This document shows, in pieces, positions 33,445 through 42,292 of a stretch of 64,000 nt of DNA. The DNA is from Bradyrhizobium mercantei (GTDB taxonomy: Bacteria > Pseudomonadota > Alphaproteobacteria > Rhizobiales > Xanthobacteraceae). Every line of letters starts with the position of its first letter. Position 1 is the first letter of the stretch. The DNA is taken from contig NZ_MKFI01000002.1 of NCBI RefSeq assembly GCF_001982635.1, forward strand, positions 62,001 to 126,000. Direction: 5' to 3'. Both the position numbers and the translations under genes were made by a program. The notes under the pieces were generated by a model that saw only the letters and a program-made list of their open reading frames with translations, was not told where the DNA came from and searched no databases.

Positions 33445-35109
33445 ATGGCGTTCGAGTTCGCAACGGCCAGCCAATGGCGGTCGATCCTGTTCCTGACACT
33501 GACCTGCCTGGTGCTGTTCCTGCCGGGCTTCTTCACCATCCCGCCGATCGACCGCGACGAGGTGCGCTTCGCCCAGGCGACCAAGCAGATGGTCGAGAGC
33601 GGCGACTTCGTCGATATCCGCTTCCAGGATGACGTCCGCTACAAGAAGCCGGTCGGTATCTACTGGATGCAGGCGGCGGCGCTGAAGACGATCTCCGCGC
33701 TCGGGGTGCCGCGCGCCCAAGTCCGGATCTGGGTCTACCGCCTGCCGTCCCTGATCGGCGCCATCGGCGCCGTTTTGCTGACCTACTGGACAGCGCTCGC
33801 CTTCGTGACGCGACAGGGCGCGGTGCTCGCCGCGTTAATGATGGCGAGTTGCGTGCTGCTCGGGGTCGAGGCGCGGCTCGCCAAGACCGACGCGATGCTG
33901 CTGCTGACCGTCACCGCGGCGATGGGCGCGATGGCGCGGGTCTATCTGTCCTGGCAGCGCGGCGAGGATCCGGCGCATCCGTCGTGGGGACCGCCTGCGA
34001 TCTTCTGGACCGCACTGGCAGTCGGCATCCTGCTCAAGGGGCCGCTGATCCTGATGTTCGTCGGCCTCGCGATGGCCGGGCTTGCGATCCTCGATCGCTC
34101 GGCGGCCTGGTTCTGGCGCATGCGCCCGGTCTGGGGCCTGATGTGGACCCTGGTGCTGGTGCTGCCGTGGTTCGTGCTGATCTTCCTGCGCGCCGGCGAG
34201 ACCTTCTTCGCCGACTCGGTCGGCGGCGACATGCTGAGCAAGCTCGGGGCACAGGAATCCCACGGCGCGCCGCCCGGGCTCTATCTGCTGCTGTTCTGGA
34301 TCACGTTCTGGCCCGGTGCGCCGCTCGTCGGCATGGCGGCGCCGGCGATCTGGCGTGCGCGGCGCGAGCCCGGTGCGCAGTTTCTATTGGCCTGGCTGAT
34401 CCCGTCCTGGATCGTGTTCGAGGCGGTGCTGACCAAGCTGCCGCACTACGTGCTGCCGCTTTATCCGGCGATCGCGATCCTGACGGTCGGCGCGCTGGAG
34501 CGACGCGTGCTGTCGCGCTCGCCCTGGCTGCTGCGCGGTGCCGCCTGGTGGTTCGCGATCCCCGCATTCGGTGCGGTGCTGGTGATCGTCGGCGCGATCA
34601 AGGCGATCCACCAGCCGGTGTTTCCGGCCTGGCCGTTGTTCGCCGTCGCGATGGTGTTCGGCCTGGTCGCATGGTGGATGTTCGAGGACAGCCGTGCCGA
34701 GCGCTCGCTGCTCAACGCGGTGATCGCCGCGGCGCTGATGGCCGCTGCTACCTACGGCGTGGTGCTGCCGCGACTCACCACGGTGTTTCCGAGCCAGGAA
34801 GTCGCACGCGCCTTGCGCAACGTGACCTGCGTCGGCCCGAAGGCGGCGGCCGCGGGCTTCCACGAGCCGAGCCTGGTGTTCATGACCGATACCTCGACGC
34901 TGCTGACCGACGGATCGGGCGCGGCTGACTTCCTGGGGCAGGGCTCCTGCCGCTTCGCGCTGGTCGAACAGCGCTCGGAGCGCGCCTTCGTGCAGCGCGC
35001 CGAAGCGATCGGCCTGCGTTACAACGCGCCGGTCCGGATCGAGGGCTACAACATCTCGCAGGGCAAGGCGGTCTCGATTGCGATCTTCCGCTCCGAAGGG
35101 ACGGAATGA
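33445..35109 (+). CDS. ArnT-like membrane glycosyltransferase (GT83/GT39 type)
   Basis: 554 residues with about 11-12 hydrophobic segments. The amino-terminal loop PPIDRDEVRFAQATKQM, with adjacent acidic residues in the first periplasmic loop, is typical of the ArnT/PMT family of polyprenyl-phosphate-sugar-dependent transferases, which act at the periplasmic face on lipid A or other acceptors. ATG 33445 is chosen over an upstream ATG at 33364 because the extra residues do not resemble the family and GCAGG precedes it. Followed after one base by a PAP2 phosphatase gene and then an ArnC-like GT2 and a LABN protein, which suggests an undecaprenyl-phosphate-sugar pathway modifying an envelope lipid. 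Exact sugar unknown. Confidence 0.85.
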   Translation: MAFEFATASQWRSILFLTLTCLVLFLPGFFTIPPIDRDEVRFAQATKQMVESGDFVDIRFQDDVRYKKPVGIYWMQAAALKTISALGVPRAQVRIWVYRLPSLIGAIGAVLLTYWTALAFVTRQGAVLAALMMASCVLLGVEARLAKTDAMLLLTVTAAMGAMARVYLSWQRGEDPAHPSWGPPAIFWTALAVGILLKGPLILMFVGLAMAGLAILDRSAAWFWRMRPVWGLMWTLVLVLPWFVLIFLRAGETFFADSVGGDMLSKLGAQESHGAPPGLYLLLFWITFWPGAPLVGMAAPAIWRARREPGAQFLLAWLIPSWIVFEAVLTKLPHYVLPLYPAIAILTVGALERRVLSRSPWLLRGAAWWFAIPAFGAVLVIVGAIKAIHQPVFPAWPLFAVAMVFGLVAWWMFEDSRAERSLLNAVIAAALMAAATYGVVLPRLTTVFPSQEVARALRNVTCVGPKAAAAGFHEPSLVFMTDTSTLLTDGSGAADFLGQGSCRFALVEQRSERAFVQRAEAIGLRYNAPVRIEGYNISQGKAVSIAIFRSEGTE

Positions 35110-35110
35110 C

Positions 35111-35956
35111 ATGCCGGCGCCGCCCGCCACCGCGGAACCCGCCACCTATTTCGGACGATTGCTGACGCTGGCCTGGCTGTCGTTGGCCCAGCTCGTGCGG
35201 GCGCCGTCGCATTCACGCCGGGCCGAGGCGGCGCGACGCTCCGCCCGCCACGTGCTGTTGCTCGTCGTCATCGTCGGCGCCGTGATCGTCACGCTGATGT
35301 ATGCGGTCGATGTCGCCGAGATCAGCCTGATGCCGCCGCGCGGCACGCCGAGCCTGTGGTGGGTGAAGATACTTACCGATTTCGGCAAGGACGAGTACGT
35401 GCTGAGCGCGCTGGGTGCGCTGCTGATTGTTGTCGCATTGACGGCGCCTGCGCTGCGCGGTGTGCCGCGCGCGACCTTGCTCGGCATAGGGACGAGGCTG
35501 CAATATTTGTTCCTGTCGGTCGCGCTGTCGGTGGCGCTCGGTGAAGTGATCAAGTGGATCGTCGGCCGCGGCCGGCCGTTCGTCGGCGGCAAGGCCAATG
35601 CCTTCAACTTCCAGCATTTCGCGGGCACCGAGGCCTATTCGAGCTTTCCGTCGGGACATTCGATCACGGCATTCGCGCTGGCGTTCGCCGTGTCGGCAGT
35701 GTGGCCGCGGGCACGGGTCGCGATGCTGGTTTATGCGCTGATCATCATCGCGACGCGCCTGGTGCTGTTGGCCCATCATCCGAGCGACGTGGTGGCCGGC
35801 GCGGCCGTCGGCGTGATCGGCGCAATGGCCGTGCGCTACTGGTTCGCCGCCCGCCGCCTTGGTTTCGCCATTGATCGAGATGGCACGGTCGTGGCCCTGT
35901 CGGGACCTTCGGAAGGGCGCCTCAAAAGGGTTGCGAGGAGCGCCTTCGCCCCATAA
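35111..35956 (+). CDS. PAP2-family membrane phosphatase
   Basis: 281 residues, five to six membrane segments, with the three phosphatase motifs: KWIVGRGRP (near 156), SSFPSGHSITAF (near 180) and LLAHHPSDVVAG (near 221). Family members dephosphorylate undecaprenyl pyrophosphate, phosphatidate or lipid A. The gene starts right after the ArnT-like gene (stop TGA, one base, ATG), so they are one operon. In that setting it may recycle polyprenyl diphosphate or trim lipid A phosphate before sugar addition (inference). Confidence 0.88.
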   Translation: MPAPPATAEPATYFGRLLTLAWLSLAQLVRAPSHSRRAEAARRSARHVLLLVVIVGAVIVTLMYAVDVAEISLMPPRGTPSLWWVKILTDFGKDEYVLSALGALLIVVALTAPALRGVPRATLLGIGTRLQYLFLSVALSVALGEVIKWIVGRGRPFVGGKANAFNFQHFAGTEAYSSFPSGHSITAFALAFAVSAVWPRARVAMLVYALIIIATRLVLLAHHPSDVVAGAAVGVIGAMAVRYWFAARRLGFAIDRDGTVVALSGPSEGRLKRVARSAFAP

Positions 35957-36025
35957 AAGCGGTCGCCCGGCGGCCGGATCGGGCGGGTTCCAGCCGCGAA
36001 CCCCACATCAACCACGAGTGCCGAA

Positions 36026-36805
36026 TTGCCTGTTTCCGACCAGACGCCGGTCGCCGTTTCCATCGTCGTGCCTGTGCGCAACGAGGCGGACAATATCGCG
36101 CCGCTGATCGCCGAGATCGCGGCCGCGCTCGACGGGCGCTGGGCCTACGAGATCGTCTACGTCAATGACGGCTCGACCGATGCCTCCGGCGAACGGCTGA
36201 GCGCGATCATGGCGCAACGGCCCAATCTCCGGCAGCTCCGTCATGCGGTCTCCTCGGGCCAGTCGGCGGCCGTGCGCAGCGGCGTGCGCGCCGCGCGCGG
36301 CGCGATCGTGGCAACGCTCGACGGCGACGGCCAGAACAATCCGGCCTTCCTGCCCGACCTGATCGCGGCGATCGAGAGCGGCAATGGCCGCGTCGGCCTC
36401 GCCGCGGGCCAGCGCGTCGGGCGCAAGGACACCGGTTTCAAGAAGCTGCAATCGCGCATCGCCAACGTGGTGCGCGGCATCATCCTGCGCGACGGCACCC
36501 GCGACACCGGTTGCGGCCTGAAGGCGTTTCCGCGCGAAGTGTTTCTGACGATGCCCTATTTCGACGGGCTGCATCGTTTCCTTCCGGCGCTGGTTCGCCG
36601 CGAGGGGTTGGCGATTGCCTATGTCGACGTCGTCGACCGCCCGCGTCATTCGGGCGTATCGAACTATGGATTCTTCGACCGGCTCTGGATCGGGATCATG
36701 GATCTTGCCGGCGTGTGGTGGTTGATTCGCCGCAAGAAGCCGACGCCGGCCGTCACGGAGGTGACGGACGTCACTGAAGTGACTGATGTCACCGAGGTGA
36801 AGTGA
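36026..36805 (+). CDS. GT2 polyprenyl-phosphate glycosyltransferase (ArnC/DPM1-like)
   Basis: 259 residues with a GT-A fold: VSIVVPVRNEADNIAPLI at the start, VNDGSTD, and the DxD-type ATLDGDGQNNP block near 93, typical of dolichol/undecaprenyl-phosphate sugar synthases. TTG 36026 is the best start, giving LPVSDQTPVAVSIVVPV. The final 17 residues are an in-frame tandem repeat (VTE/VTD units) from 18-bp repeats at 36752-36802, an odd acidic tail. The stop overlaps the next start (TGATG). Makes the lipid-linked sugar presumably used by the ArnT-like enzyme upstream; in Rhizobium, RgtE plays this role for galacturonate. Confidence 0.87.
   Translation: MPVSDQTPVAVSIVVPVRNEADNIAPLIAEIAAALDGRWAYEIVYVNDGSTDASGERLSAIMAQRPNLRQLRHAVSSGQSAAVRSGVRAARGAIVATLDGDGQNNPAFLPDLIAAIESGNGRVGLAAGQRVGRKDTGFKKLQSRIANVVRGIILRDGTRDTGCGLKAFPREVFLTMPYFDGLHRFLPALVRREGLAIAYVDVVDRPRHSGVSNYGFFDRLWIGIMDLAGVWWLIRRKKPTPAVTEVTDVTEVTDVTEVK
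36752..36802 (+). repeat. Tandem 18-bp (9-bp) repeat at the end of the GT2 gene
   Basis: Near-identical 9-base units beginning GTCAC or GTGAC alternate six times, coding for VTE and VTD. The last unit is cut by the stop codon. This looks like slippage that extended the carboxyl terminus, and the ribosome-binding site of the next gene (GAGGTGA) arises from the last units. Confidence 0.8.
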
Positions 36806-37143
36806 TGCTGATTCAGTACGGTCAGGCGTTGAGCGCCTATCTCTACGACGTATTCATCGCCAAGTTCGACTTCTGGCTGGCGTTCGGCCTAATCGCGCAA
36901 TTGTTCTTCACCGCGCGCTTCCTGGTGCAATGGATTTCCAGCGAACGCGCCGGCCAGAGCGTGGTGCCGATGGCGTTCTGGTTCTTCTCGATGGGCGGCG
37001 GTCTGATGACGCTGGTCTACGGGCTTGCCAAGCGCGAACCGGTCATCATCATCGGGCAGGGCCTCGCCACGCTGATCTATATCCGCAACATCATGCTGAT
37101 CGTGAAGAACCGCGGACGCGCGTCGAAGACGCTCGACAGCTGA
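36805..37143 (+). CDS. Lipid-A-disaccharide synthase N-terminal domain (LABN) membrane protein
   Basis: 112 residues, three membrane segments, of the LABN family: FFTARFLVQWISSERAGQSVVP, then MAFWFFSMGGGLMTLVYGL, and IIIGQGLATLIYIRNIMLI. These small proteins sit with GT2/ArnC enzymes and are thought to help polyprenyl-phosphate sugar transfer or flipping. The ATG at 36805 overlaps the previous stop and follows GAGGTGA. Last gene of the four-gene lipid glycosylation operon. Confidence 0.88.
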   Translation: MLIQYGQALSAYLYDVFIAKFDFWLAFGLIAQLFFTARFLVQWISSERAGQSVVPMAFWFFSMGGGLMTLVYGLAKREPVIIIGQGLATLIYIRNIMLIVKNRGRASKTLDS

Positions 37144-37261
37144 TCAATTGCGACCGAATCTGAACGACGGTCAAACAATCGCCCCAAGGCGTATGGCATC
37201 TACGGCCAGCCGTGGGCGTAGTGGCATGCCGAGACCGTGCCCCAGGGAATGAGGGGCGTTG

Positions 37262-39061
37262 ATGACCGGCCGTGGCGATGCGACGAAAGCGGGCGGTCAG
37301 TCATCGGGCGGCCGCGATGTCCCGTCGTCCGACGCGCCGCCGCTGACCGGCGAGCGCGAGCTGCCGGACCGGCGCGCAATCAGTATCCGCTGGATGGCGG
37401 GAACGGTTCTGATCGGGGCCGCGGCGGTCGCTCTCCTAAGCGGAGCGCTTCGCGGGGCATTTGGCGATCACACGCGATTCGCAATCTCGCCGGTCGTTTC
37501 ACTTCCGCGATTCACGGAACAAGTTGTTGACGAGGCCCGGCGCGGCAACCGTCTGGATCGAAGGGGCGGCGCGCAAGGCAATTCCTCTGCGCTCAAGATC
37601 GAGCAGCTGAGCGATACCGGCTCGGTCCGCCCATTTACCCGCGTGTCGGCGCGGCTCGCGGAGATCGATCCCGAACCACAACAGGACCATCGTCGCGAAG
37701 CACCGGGAGATGGTAAGGACGACCAGCGACTGAGCTCGTCGCCGGAATTGCCGGCCATCATACGGGCAGGTTCATCACGCGGCGGGCTGCCGGGCGGCAC
37801 CAGCGCCTATGCGGCCGATGAAGACGCGCCGCATCCGCCGTCGCCGATCGGTGAGGCCGTCAACGTCACCAACCTTCCGAAGTCGCCCGCGTCGTCTCGT
37901 CACCATCGGCATGTCGTCATCGCGAGAGCCGGGGACACGCTGTCCGCCATTCTGAAGGCGTTGGCCGCGGCCGCGGAGGATGCGCCGGCGATCCTTGCCG
38001 CATTCGCGTCGCCAGGCGGGCAAGCGACGCTATCGGGTGGCGAGAAGATCACGATCATCGAGCAGAACGGCGACACCGTTTCGTCACGCGGCCATGTCGC
38101 GAAGGTGTCGATCGAGCGGGCGGACGCCAGTGTGGCCGCCGTCGGTCGCACGGATAGCGGCCAATACCAGGCGATCGTGCCGGAGCAGCCAGACGTCGGC
38201 GTGCGGAGCGAGAGTTTGCTGCGCGAGTCGATCGACACGCACGCCGTTCCCGGCGAAACGCTGCGTGATGGTCTCAACGCGCTTGCCCGCTCCAATCACG
38301 TCGACGAGGGGATCGTAGCCGAGCTGATGCGGCTGTGTGGCCGCGATTTCGACCTCGATGAGCCGCTCGGCGACGCCGATGTGGCCGAGATCATCTACGC
38401 TCCCAACGATATCGGCCAGCCGGAGCTGGTGTTCATCGACCTGACGGCGGGTGGGCAGACGCGGCGGTACTATCGCTTCACGGCGCCGGACGACGGCAGC
38501 TCCGATTTCTATGATGAGGCTGGGCAGTCGATCACCAAATTCCTGTTGCGCAAGCCGGTCGTCAGCGGACGTCTCGGCGACGGATTTGGCTGGCGCATTC
38601 ATCCAGTCCTCGGCGACCGCCGCTTCCATGAGGGCGTCGATTATGCAGCGCCCTACGGCTCGCCCGTCGCGGCCGCGGGCGCCGGCGTCGTCGAGATCGA
38701 AGGCTACGAACGCGGCTACGGCAAATACATCCGAATACGCCACGATCGCGGTTACGAGACGACCTATGCCCACATTGCGAGCGTCCCGCCGGGGCTGAAG
38801 ATCGGAGATCGGGTTCGTCAGGGCGAGACGATTGCCTATGTCGGATCGACCGGGCTCTCGACCGGACCGCATCTCTATTATGAGGTGCGGATCAACGGCC
38901 GCAACGTCGATCCGCTTCGTATGAAATTGTCGGGCGGCCGGCTGCTACAGGGCGACCTCCTTGAGTCCTTCGATCGCCAGCGCGACAGCATCGACGAGCT
39001 CGCGGCCGCCTTCGCATTTCCGCAGCGGCATCCCGGTTCCGAACACCGGCCGCCGACCTAG
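37262..39061 (+). CDS. M23-family (LytM) peptidase-like protein
   Basis: 599 residues. An amino-terminal transmembrane segment (about 45-67) is followed by a long linker, a region with LysM-like or opacity-associated character (VVIARAGDTLSAILKALAAAA, near 220), and a carboxyl M23 domain. The domain has HEGVDYAAPYGSP with the zinc ligands H456 and D460, and GPHLYYEVRINGR where the usual HxH is H537-L-Y539, so one canonical ligand is replaced by Tyr. Similar HLYYE variants occur in my memory of alphaproteobacterial homologues, so catalysis may be altered or the protein may act as an amidase activator. ATG 37262 with GAGGGG upstream. Located in the periplasm. Confidence 0.85.
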   Translation: MTGRGDATKAGGQSSGGRDVPSSDAPPLTGERELPDRRAISIRWMAGTVLIGAAAVALLSGALRGAFGDHTRFAISPVVSLPRFTEQVVDEARRGNRLDRRGGAQGNSSALKIEQLSDTGSVRPFTRVSARLAEIDPEPQQDHRREAPGDGKDDQRLSSSPELPAIIRAGSSRGGLPGGTSAYAADEDAPHPPSPIGEAVNVTNLPKSPASSRHHRHVVIARAGDTLSAILKALAAAAEDAPAILAAFASPGGQATLSGGEKITIIEQNGDTVSSRGHVAKVSIERADASVAAVGRTDSGQYQAIVPEQPDVGVRSESLLRESIDTHAVPGETLRDGLNALARSNHVDEGIVAELMRLCGRDFDLDEPLGDADVAEIIYAPNDIGQPELVFIDLTAGGQTRRYYRFTAPDDGSSDFYDEAGQSITKFLLRKPVVSGRLGDGFGWRIHPVLGDRRFHEGVDYAAPYGSPVAAAGAGVVEIEGYERGYGKYIRIRHDRGYETTYAHIASVPPGLKIGDRVRQGETIAYVGSTGLSTGPHLYYEVRINGRNVDPLRMKLSGGRLLQGDLLESFDRQRDSIDELAAAFAFPQRHPGSEHRPPT

Positions 39062-39082
39062 CGCAGATCGCGGCTCGCTCGA

Positions 39083-40765
39083 TCAAAGCCGCCCGGGCGC
39101 TGGAAGTTCGGCTGGCTCCACCGCCTTCTCGCGATCGGCGGCGGTCTCGCCGCCGGCATCGAGCACCGGATAGGCGACCGAGCAGATGTGCGAGTGGATG
39201 CGGCGCAGGTCGCGCAGCACGTCGAGATGCAGCGACGTGGTCTCGATGGTCTCGGGCCGGCCTTCGCGCAGGCGCTCCAGATGGCGTTCGACCGCGGCCA
39301 ATTCGGCCGCGCGCAGCGCCGCCTTCTCGGTGAGCAGCTTGCGCGCCTCGCCGGCGTCGCCCGACATGAAGACACCGAACGCGATCCGCAGCGAGTCGAT
39401 CGTGCGCTTGTGGAACGCCGACAGCTCCTCGGCGCCTTCGGCGGAGAATTGCAGGCGGTGCTTGATCTTCTTGGTCGCGAGCTCGCTCAGATTCTTGTCG
39501 ATGATGTCGCCGATATGCTCGAGATTGATCGCAAACGCGACGATCTCCATGGCGCGGTGACCCTCGCGCTCATCGAGACTGCCGCGGGTGAGCTTGGTGA
39601 CGTAGAGCTTGATCGCCTCGTTCAGGCTGTCGACGGTGTTGTCCATCTTCGACACCTGGTCGACCAGGGCGCGATCATTGGTCATCATCGCCGCCATCAC
39701 CTTGCGCAACATCGCCTCGGTGTGATCGCCCATGTGCAGCACCTCGCGCGCGGCATCGGCCAGCGCGAGCGACGGCGTCTCCAGTGCGCTCTCGTCGAGA
39801 TAGCGCGGCCGTGACGGATCGGTCTCCTGCGCCCGCTTGGGCAACAGCCGCTCGAGCAGCCGCGCCATGTGGTCGAGCACGCCGATGAACAGCAGCGCGG
39901 TCGCGACGTTGAAGGCGATGTGGAACAGCGCGGTCGCCTTGGCGAGATCGGGCTGCCAGGCGTAGACGAACTCGGTGATCGGGCGCAGGAACGGCGCCAC
40001 CAGCAGAATGCCGACAATGCGGTTCACGAGGTTGCCGACCGGCAGCCGGTAGCTCGCCGGATTGTCGCGCCGCGCGCCTTCCAGCAATGGATTGACGGCG
40101 CTGCCGAGGTTCGCGCCGAGCACCAGCGCGAACGCGGCATAGGGCGAGATGAACTGGGAATAGGCCAGCGACATCACCAGCAGCACGCTGGCGACGCTGG
40201 AATGGACCAGCCAGGTCACGACCGCGCCGATCAGGATGCAGAGCACGGGATCGCCGGTGATCGCGCCCAGGAAGACGCGCACGCCCGGCGCGTTCTCGGC
40301 CGGCGCCATCGTATCGAGCAGGATGTGCAGCGCGAGCAGCATCAGGCCGAGGCCGATCGAGACCCGGCCGAGATCCTTGATCCGCGAACGCGGCCCGCTG
40401 CGGAACGCGACGAGGCCCGTAATGAACAGCACCGGCGCCACGGCCGCGACGTTGAACGACAGCACCTGCACGATCAGCGTGGTGCCGATATTGGCGCCGA
40501 GCATGATCGCGAGCGCCGGCACCAGGCTGACGATCTCCTCGGCGGCGAAGGAACTGGTGATCAGCGCGGTCGCGGTCGAGCTCTGGAGCAGGGCGGTCAG
40601 GCCGAGGCCGGCGCCAAGGGCGGTGAACCGGTTGTTCAGCGCCCTCGCCAGCAACAGCCGCAAATCGGGCCCGAACGCACGCAGGATCCCGCTGTGGACC
40701 ATGTGCAGGCCCCACAGCAGGAGCGCGACGCCCCCCATCAGATCAAGCAGAACAAGACTTCCCAT
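39083..40765 (-). CDS. Na/phosphate cotransporter with PhoU-like C-terminal domain
   Basis: 560 residues. The amino half has about eight to nine membrane segments with the paired QSS-type motifs of the NptA/Na-Pi II family (ALLQSSTATALI, near 60, and WLVHSSVASVLLV, near 205). The carboxyl half (about 330-540) is soluble and PhoU-like, with helical repeats around AAREVLHMGDHTEAMLRKV. It imports phosphate with sodium or regulates export. ATG 40765 is preferred to a TTG seven codons upstream. It is convergent with the M23 gene, whose stop is 21 bases away. Confidence 0.9.
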   Translation of the reverse strand: MGSLVLLDLMGGVALLLWGLHMVHSGILRAFGPDLRLLLARALNNRFTALGAGLGLTALLQSSTATALITSSFAAEEIVSLVPALAIMLGANIGTTLIVQVLSFNVAAVAPVLFITGLVAFRSGPRSRIKDLGRVSIGLGLMLLALHILLDTMAPAENAPGVRVFLGAITGDPVLCILIGAVVTWLVHSSVASVLLVMSLAYSQFISPYAAFALVLGANLGSAVNPLLEGARRDNPASYRLPVGNLVNRIVGILLVAPFLRPITEFVYAWQPDLAKATALFHIAFNVATALLFIGVLDHMARLLERLLPKRAQETDPSRPRYLDESALETPSLALADAAREVLHMGDHTEAMLRKVMAAMMTNDRALVDQVSKMDNTVDSLNEAIKLYVTKLTRGSLDEREGHRAMEIVAFAINLEHIGDIIDKNLSELATKKIKHRLQFSAEGAEELSAFHKRTIDSLRIAFGVFMSGDAGEARKLLTEKAALRAAELAAVERHLERLREGRPETIETTSLHLDVLRDLRRIHSHICSVAYPVLDAGGETAADREKAVEPAELPAPGRL

Positions 40766-41043
40766 ACTTCGTGGATATCCCGGCAAATTCGAGTCGAAGG
40801 GGTCACGCTATAGAGCCAAACGACCTGGGATCAACCCCTTTTTGTTCTCGTTGGAACCGGATGGGTCAGGCGAAAGCCCGGCCTGATTCGGACGGCGACA
40901 CATCGGACAGTGACCGGCCGGATCCGGTAAATGAATCCTAGAGATGACCAATCAATTGCGATTGGTTGCGCTAGGCAGTTCCCAATCTTTCCCGGCTATA
41001 ACGAGTGGAACGAGACGCTGTCCAGAAAGGCTTGGGGATCAGA

Positions 41044-41289
41044 ATGTTTATGAATCGCCGCAAGAGCGAACGCCGCGCGTGCCGGAGCGTCGCCAAAATT
41101 CAGTTGGGCACGGGTTCGTTGCCGCGCGATTGCATGATCACCGATATTTCCGCCGGCGGTGTCAAGGTGATCGCCGAATATCTCGAGATTCCGCCGGAAT
41201 TCACCATCATTCTCTCGACCGGCAGCCCGCGTCAGTGCCGGCTGGCCTGGCAAATCGGGCACGAATTCGGCGCCCAGTTCGTCGACTGA
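41044..41289 (+). CDS. PilZ-domain protein (c-di-GMP effector)
   Basis: 81 residues with the two c-di-GMP binding signatures: RxxxR (ERRACR, arginines 10-14) and DxSxxG (DISAGGV, D34 to G39). Single-domain PilZ proteins bind c-di-GMP and act on motility, pili or exopolysaccharide. It stands just upstream of tadD and facing the pilus operon, which fits control of pili, but this is inferred from position. ATG 41044 is used; another ATG follows two codons later. Confidence 0.9.
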   Translation: MFMNRRKSERRACRSVAKIQLGTGSLPRDCMITDISAGGVKVIAEYLEIPPEFTIILSTGSPRQCRLAWQIGHEFGAQFVD

Positions 41290-41440
41290 TCCGGCGAGCA
41301 GGCTGGCCTGCCAAGAACGCTGCGAAGACGCGCCCGGACCCGGTTTTCGGCCGGATGACGGCGACATGATGGCATCCTTAACCCGGCCTTAGGGTTAAGC
41401 TGTGAGCATCTTGGAACCTTCGCTGTTCCGAGTCTCATTG

Positions 41441-42265
41441 ATGTCCGAGAAACTACCCCGACCTTCAGGCCGTGCCCGCCGTCTCGCCGGTTCGGCATCG
41501 GCTGTGATCCTGCTGATCGGGCTGTCCGCCTGTCAGACCTCAGGACCATCCGACATCACTGGGTCATTGGGCGATACGGCGGAGGCGACGCCGGCGCCGG
41601 CCGATCCCCGTCGCGACATCGCGACCTATCACGAGCGCGTCCGCGCCAATCCGAAAGACACCGACGCCGCCCTGAAATACGCCCGGGCGCTGCGCGCCAC
41701 CGGCCAGCGCGCGCAGGCCGTCGCCGTCATGGAGCAGGCGGTGCTGGCGCAACCCAGCAACAAGGCGCTGCTCGCGGGCTACGGACGGGCGCTCGCCGAC
41801 AACGGCAATTTCCAGCAGGCATTCGACGTGCTGGGGCGCGCCCACACGCCGGAAGATCCGGACTGGCGCATCCTGTCGGCGCAAGGCGCCGTGCTCGATC
41901 AGCTCGACCGTCACGACGAGGCCCGGCAGTATTACGCGAGCGCGCTGAAGATCGTGCCTGACGATCCCTCGGTGCTCTCCAATGTCGGTCTGTCCTACCT
42001 GCTGTCGAAGGACCTGCCGAAGGCTGAGGAGACGCTGCGCCGCGCCCGGGAGCGTGCGCCCGACGACATGCGGGTGCGAACCAATCTCGCCGTCGTGGTC
42101 GGCCTGCAAGGCCGCCAGTCCGAGGCTGAAACCATCATGAAGGCCGATCTGCCGCCGGAGCAGGGCTCGGCCAACGTCGCCGCGCTGAAGCGGCTGCTGG
42201 CGCGCAGGGACGCGAGCCGGAACGATCAGGACAAGATCCCGGTCGCAGCCAGCCGCCGCGACTAG
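41441..42265 (+). CDS. tadD: TadD-like TPR lipoprotein of the Flp pilus system
   Basis: 274 residues, lipoprotein signal with lipobox LSAC (Cys31), then tetratricopeptide repeats (AALKYARALRATGQRAQAVA, DEARQYYASALKIVPDDPSV and related blocks). TadD is needed for assembly of the Tad outer-membrane secretin; the protein should be anchored in the outer membrane facing the periplasm. Start ATG 41441 gives a normal signal sequence; GTG 41402 is an alternative. It is convergent with cpaE, with 27 bases between stops, rather than downstream of it. Confidence 0.85.
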   Translation: MSEKLPRPSGRARRLAGSASAVILLIGLSACQTSGPSDITGSLGDTAEATPAPADPRRDIATYHERVRANPKDTDAALKYARALRATGQRAQAVAVMEQAVLAQPSNKALLAGYGRALADNGNFQQAFDVLGRAHTPEDPDWRILSAQGAVLDQLDRHDEARQYYASALKIVPDDPSVLSNVGLSYLLSKDLPKAEETLRRARERAPDDMRVRTNLAVVVGLQGRQSEAETIMKADLPPEQGSANVAALKRLLARRDASRNDQDKIPVAASRRD

Positions 42266-42292
42266 GGCGTTTTCAAGCGGAAGCCTGCAAGG

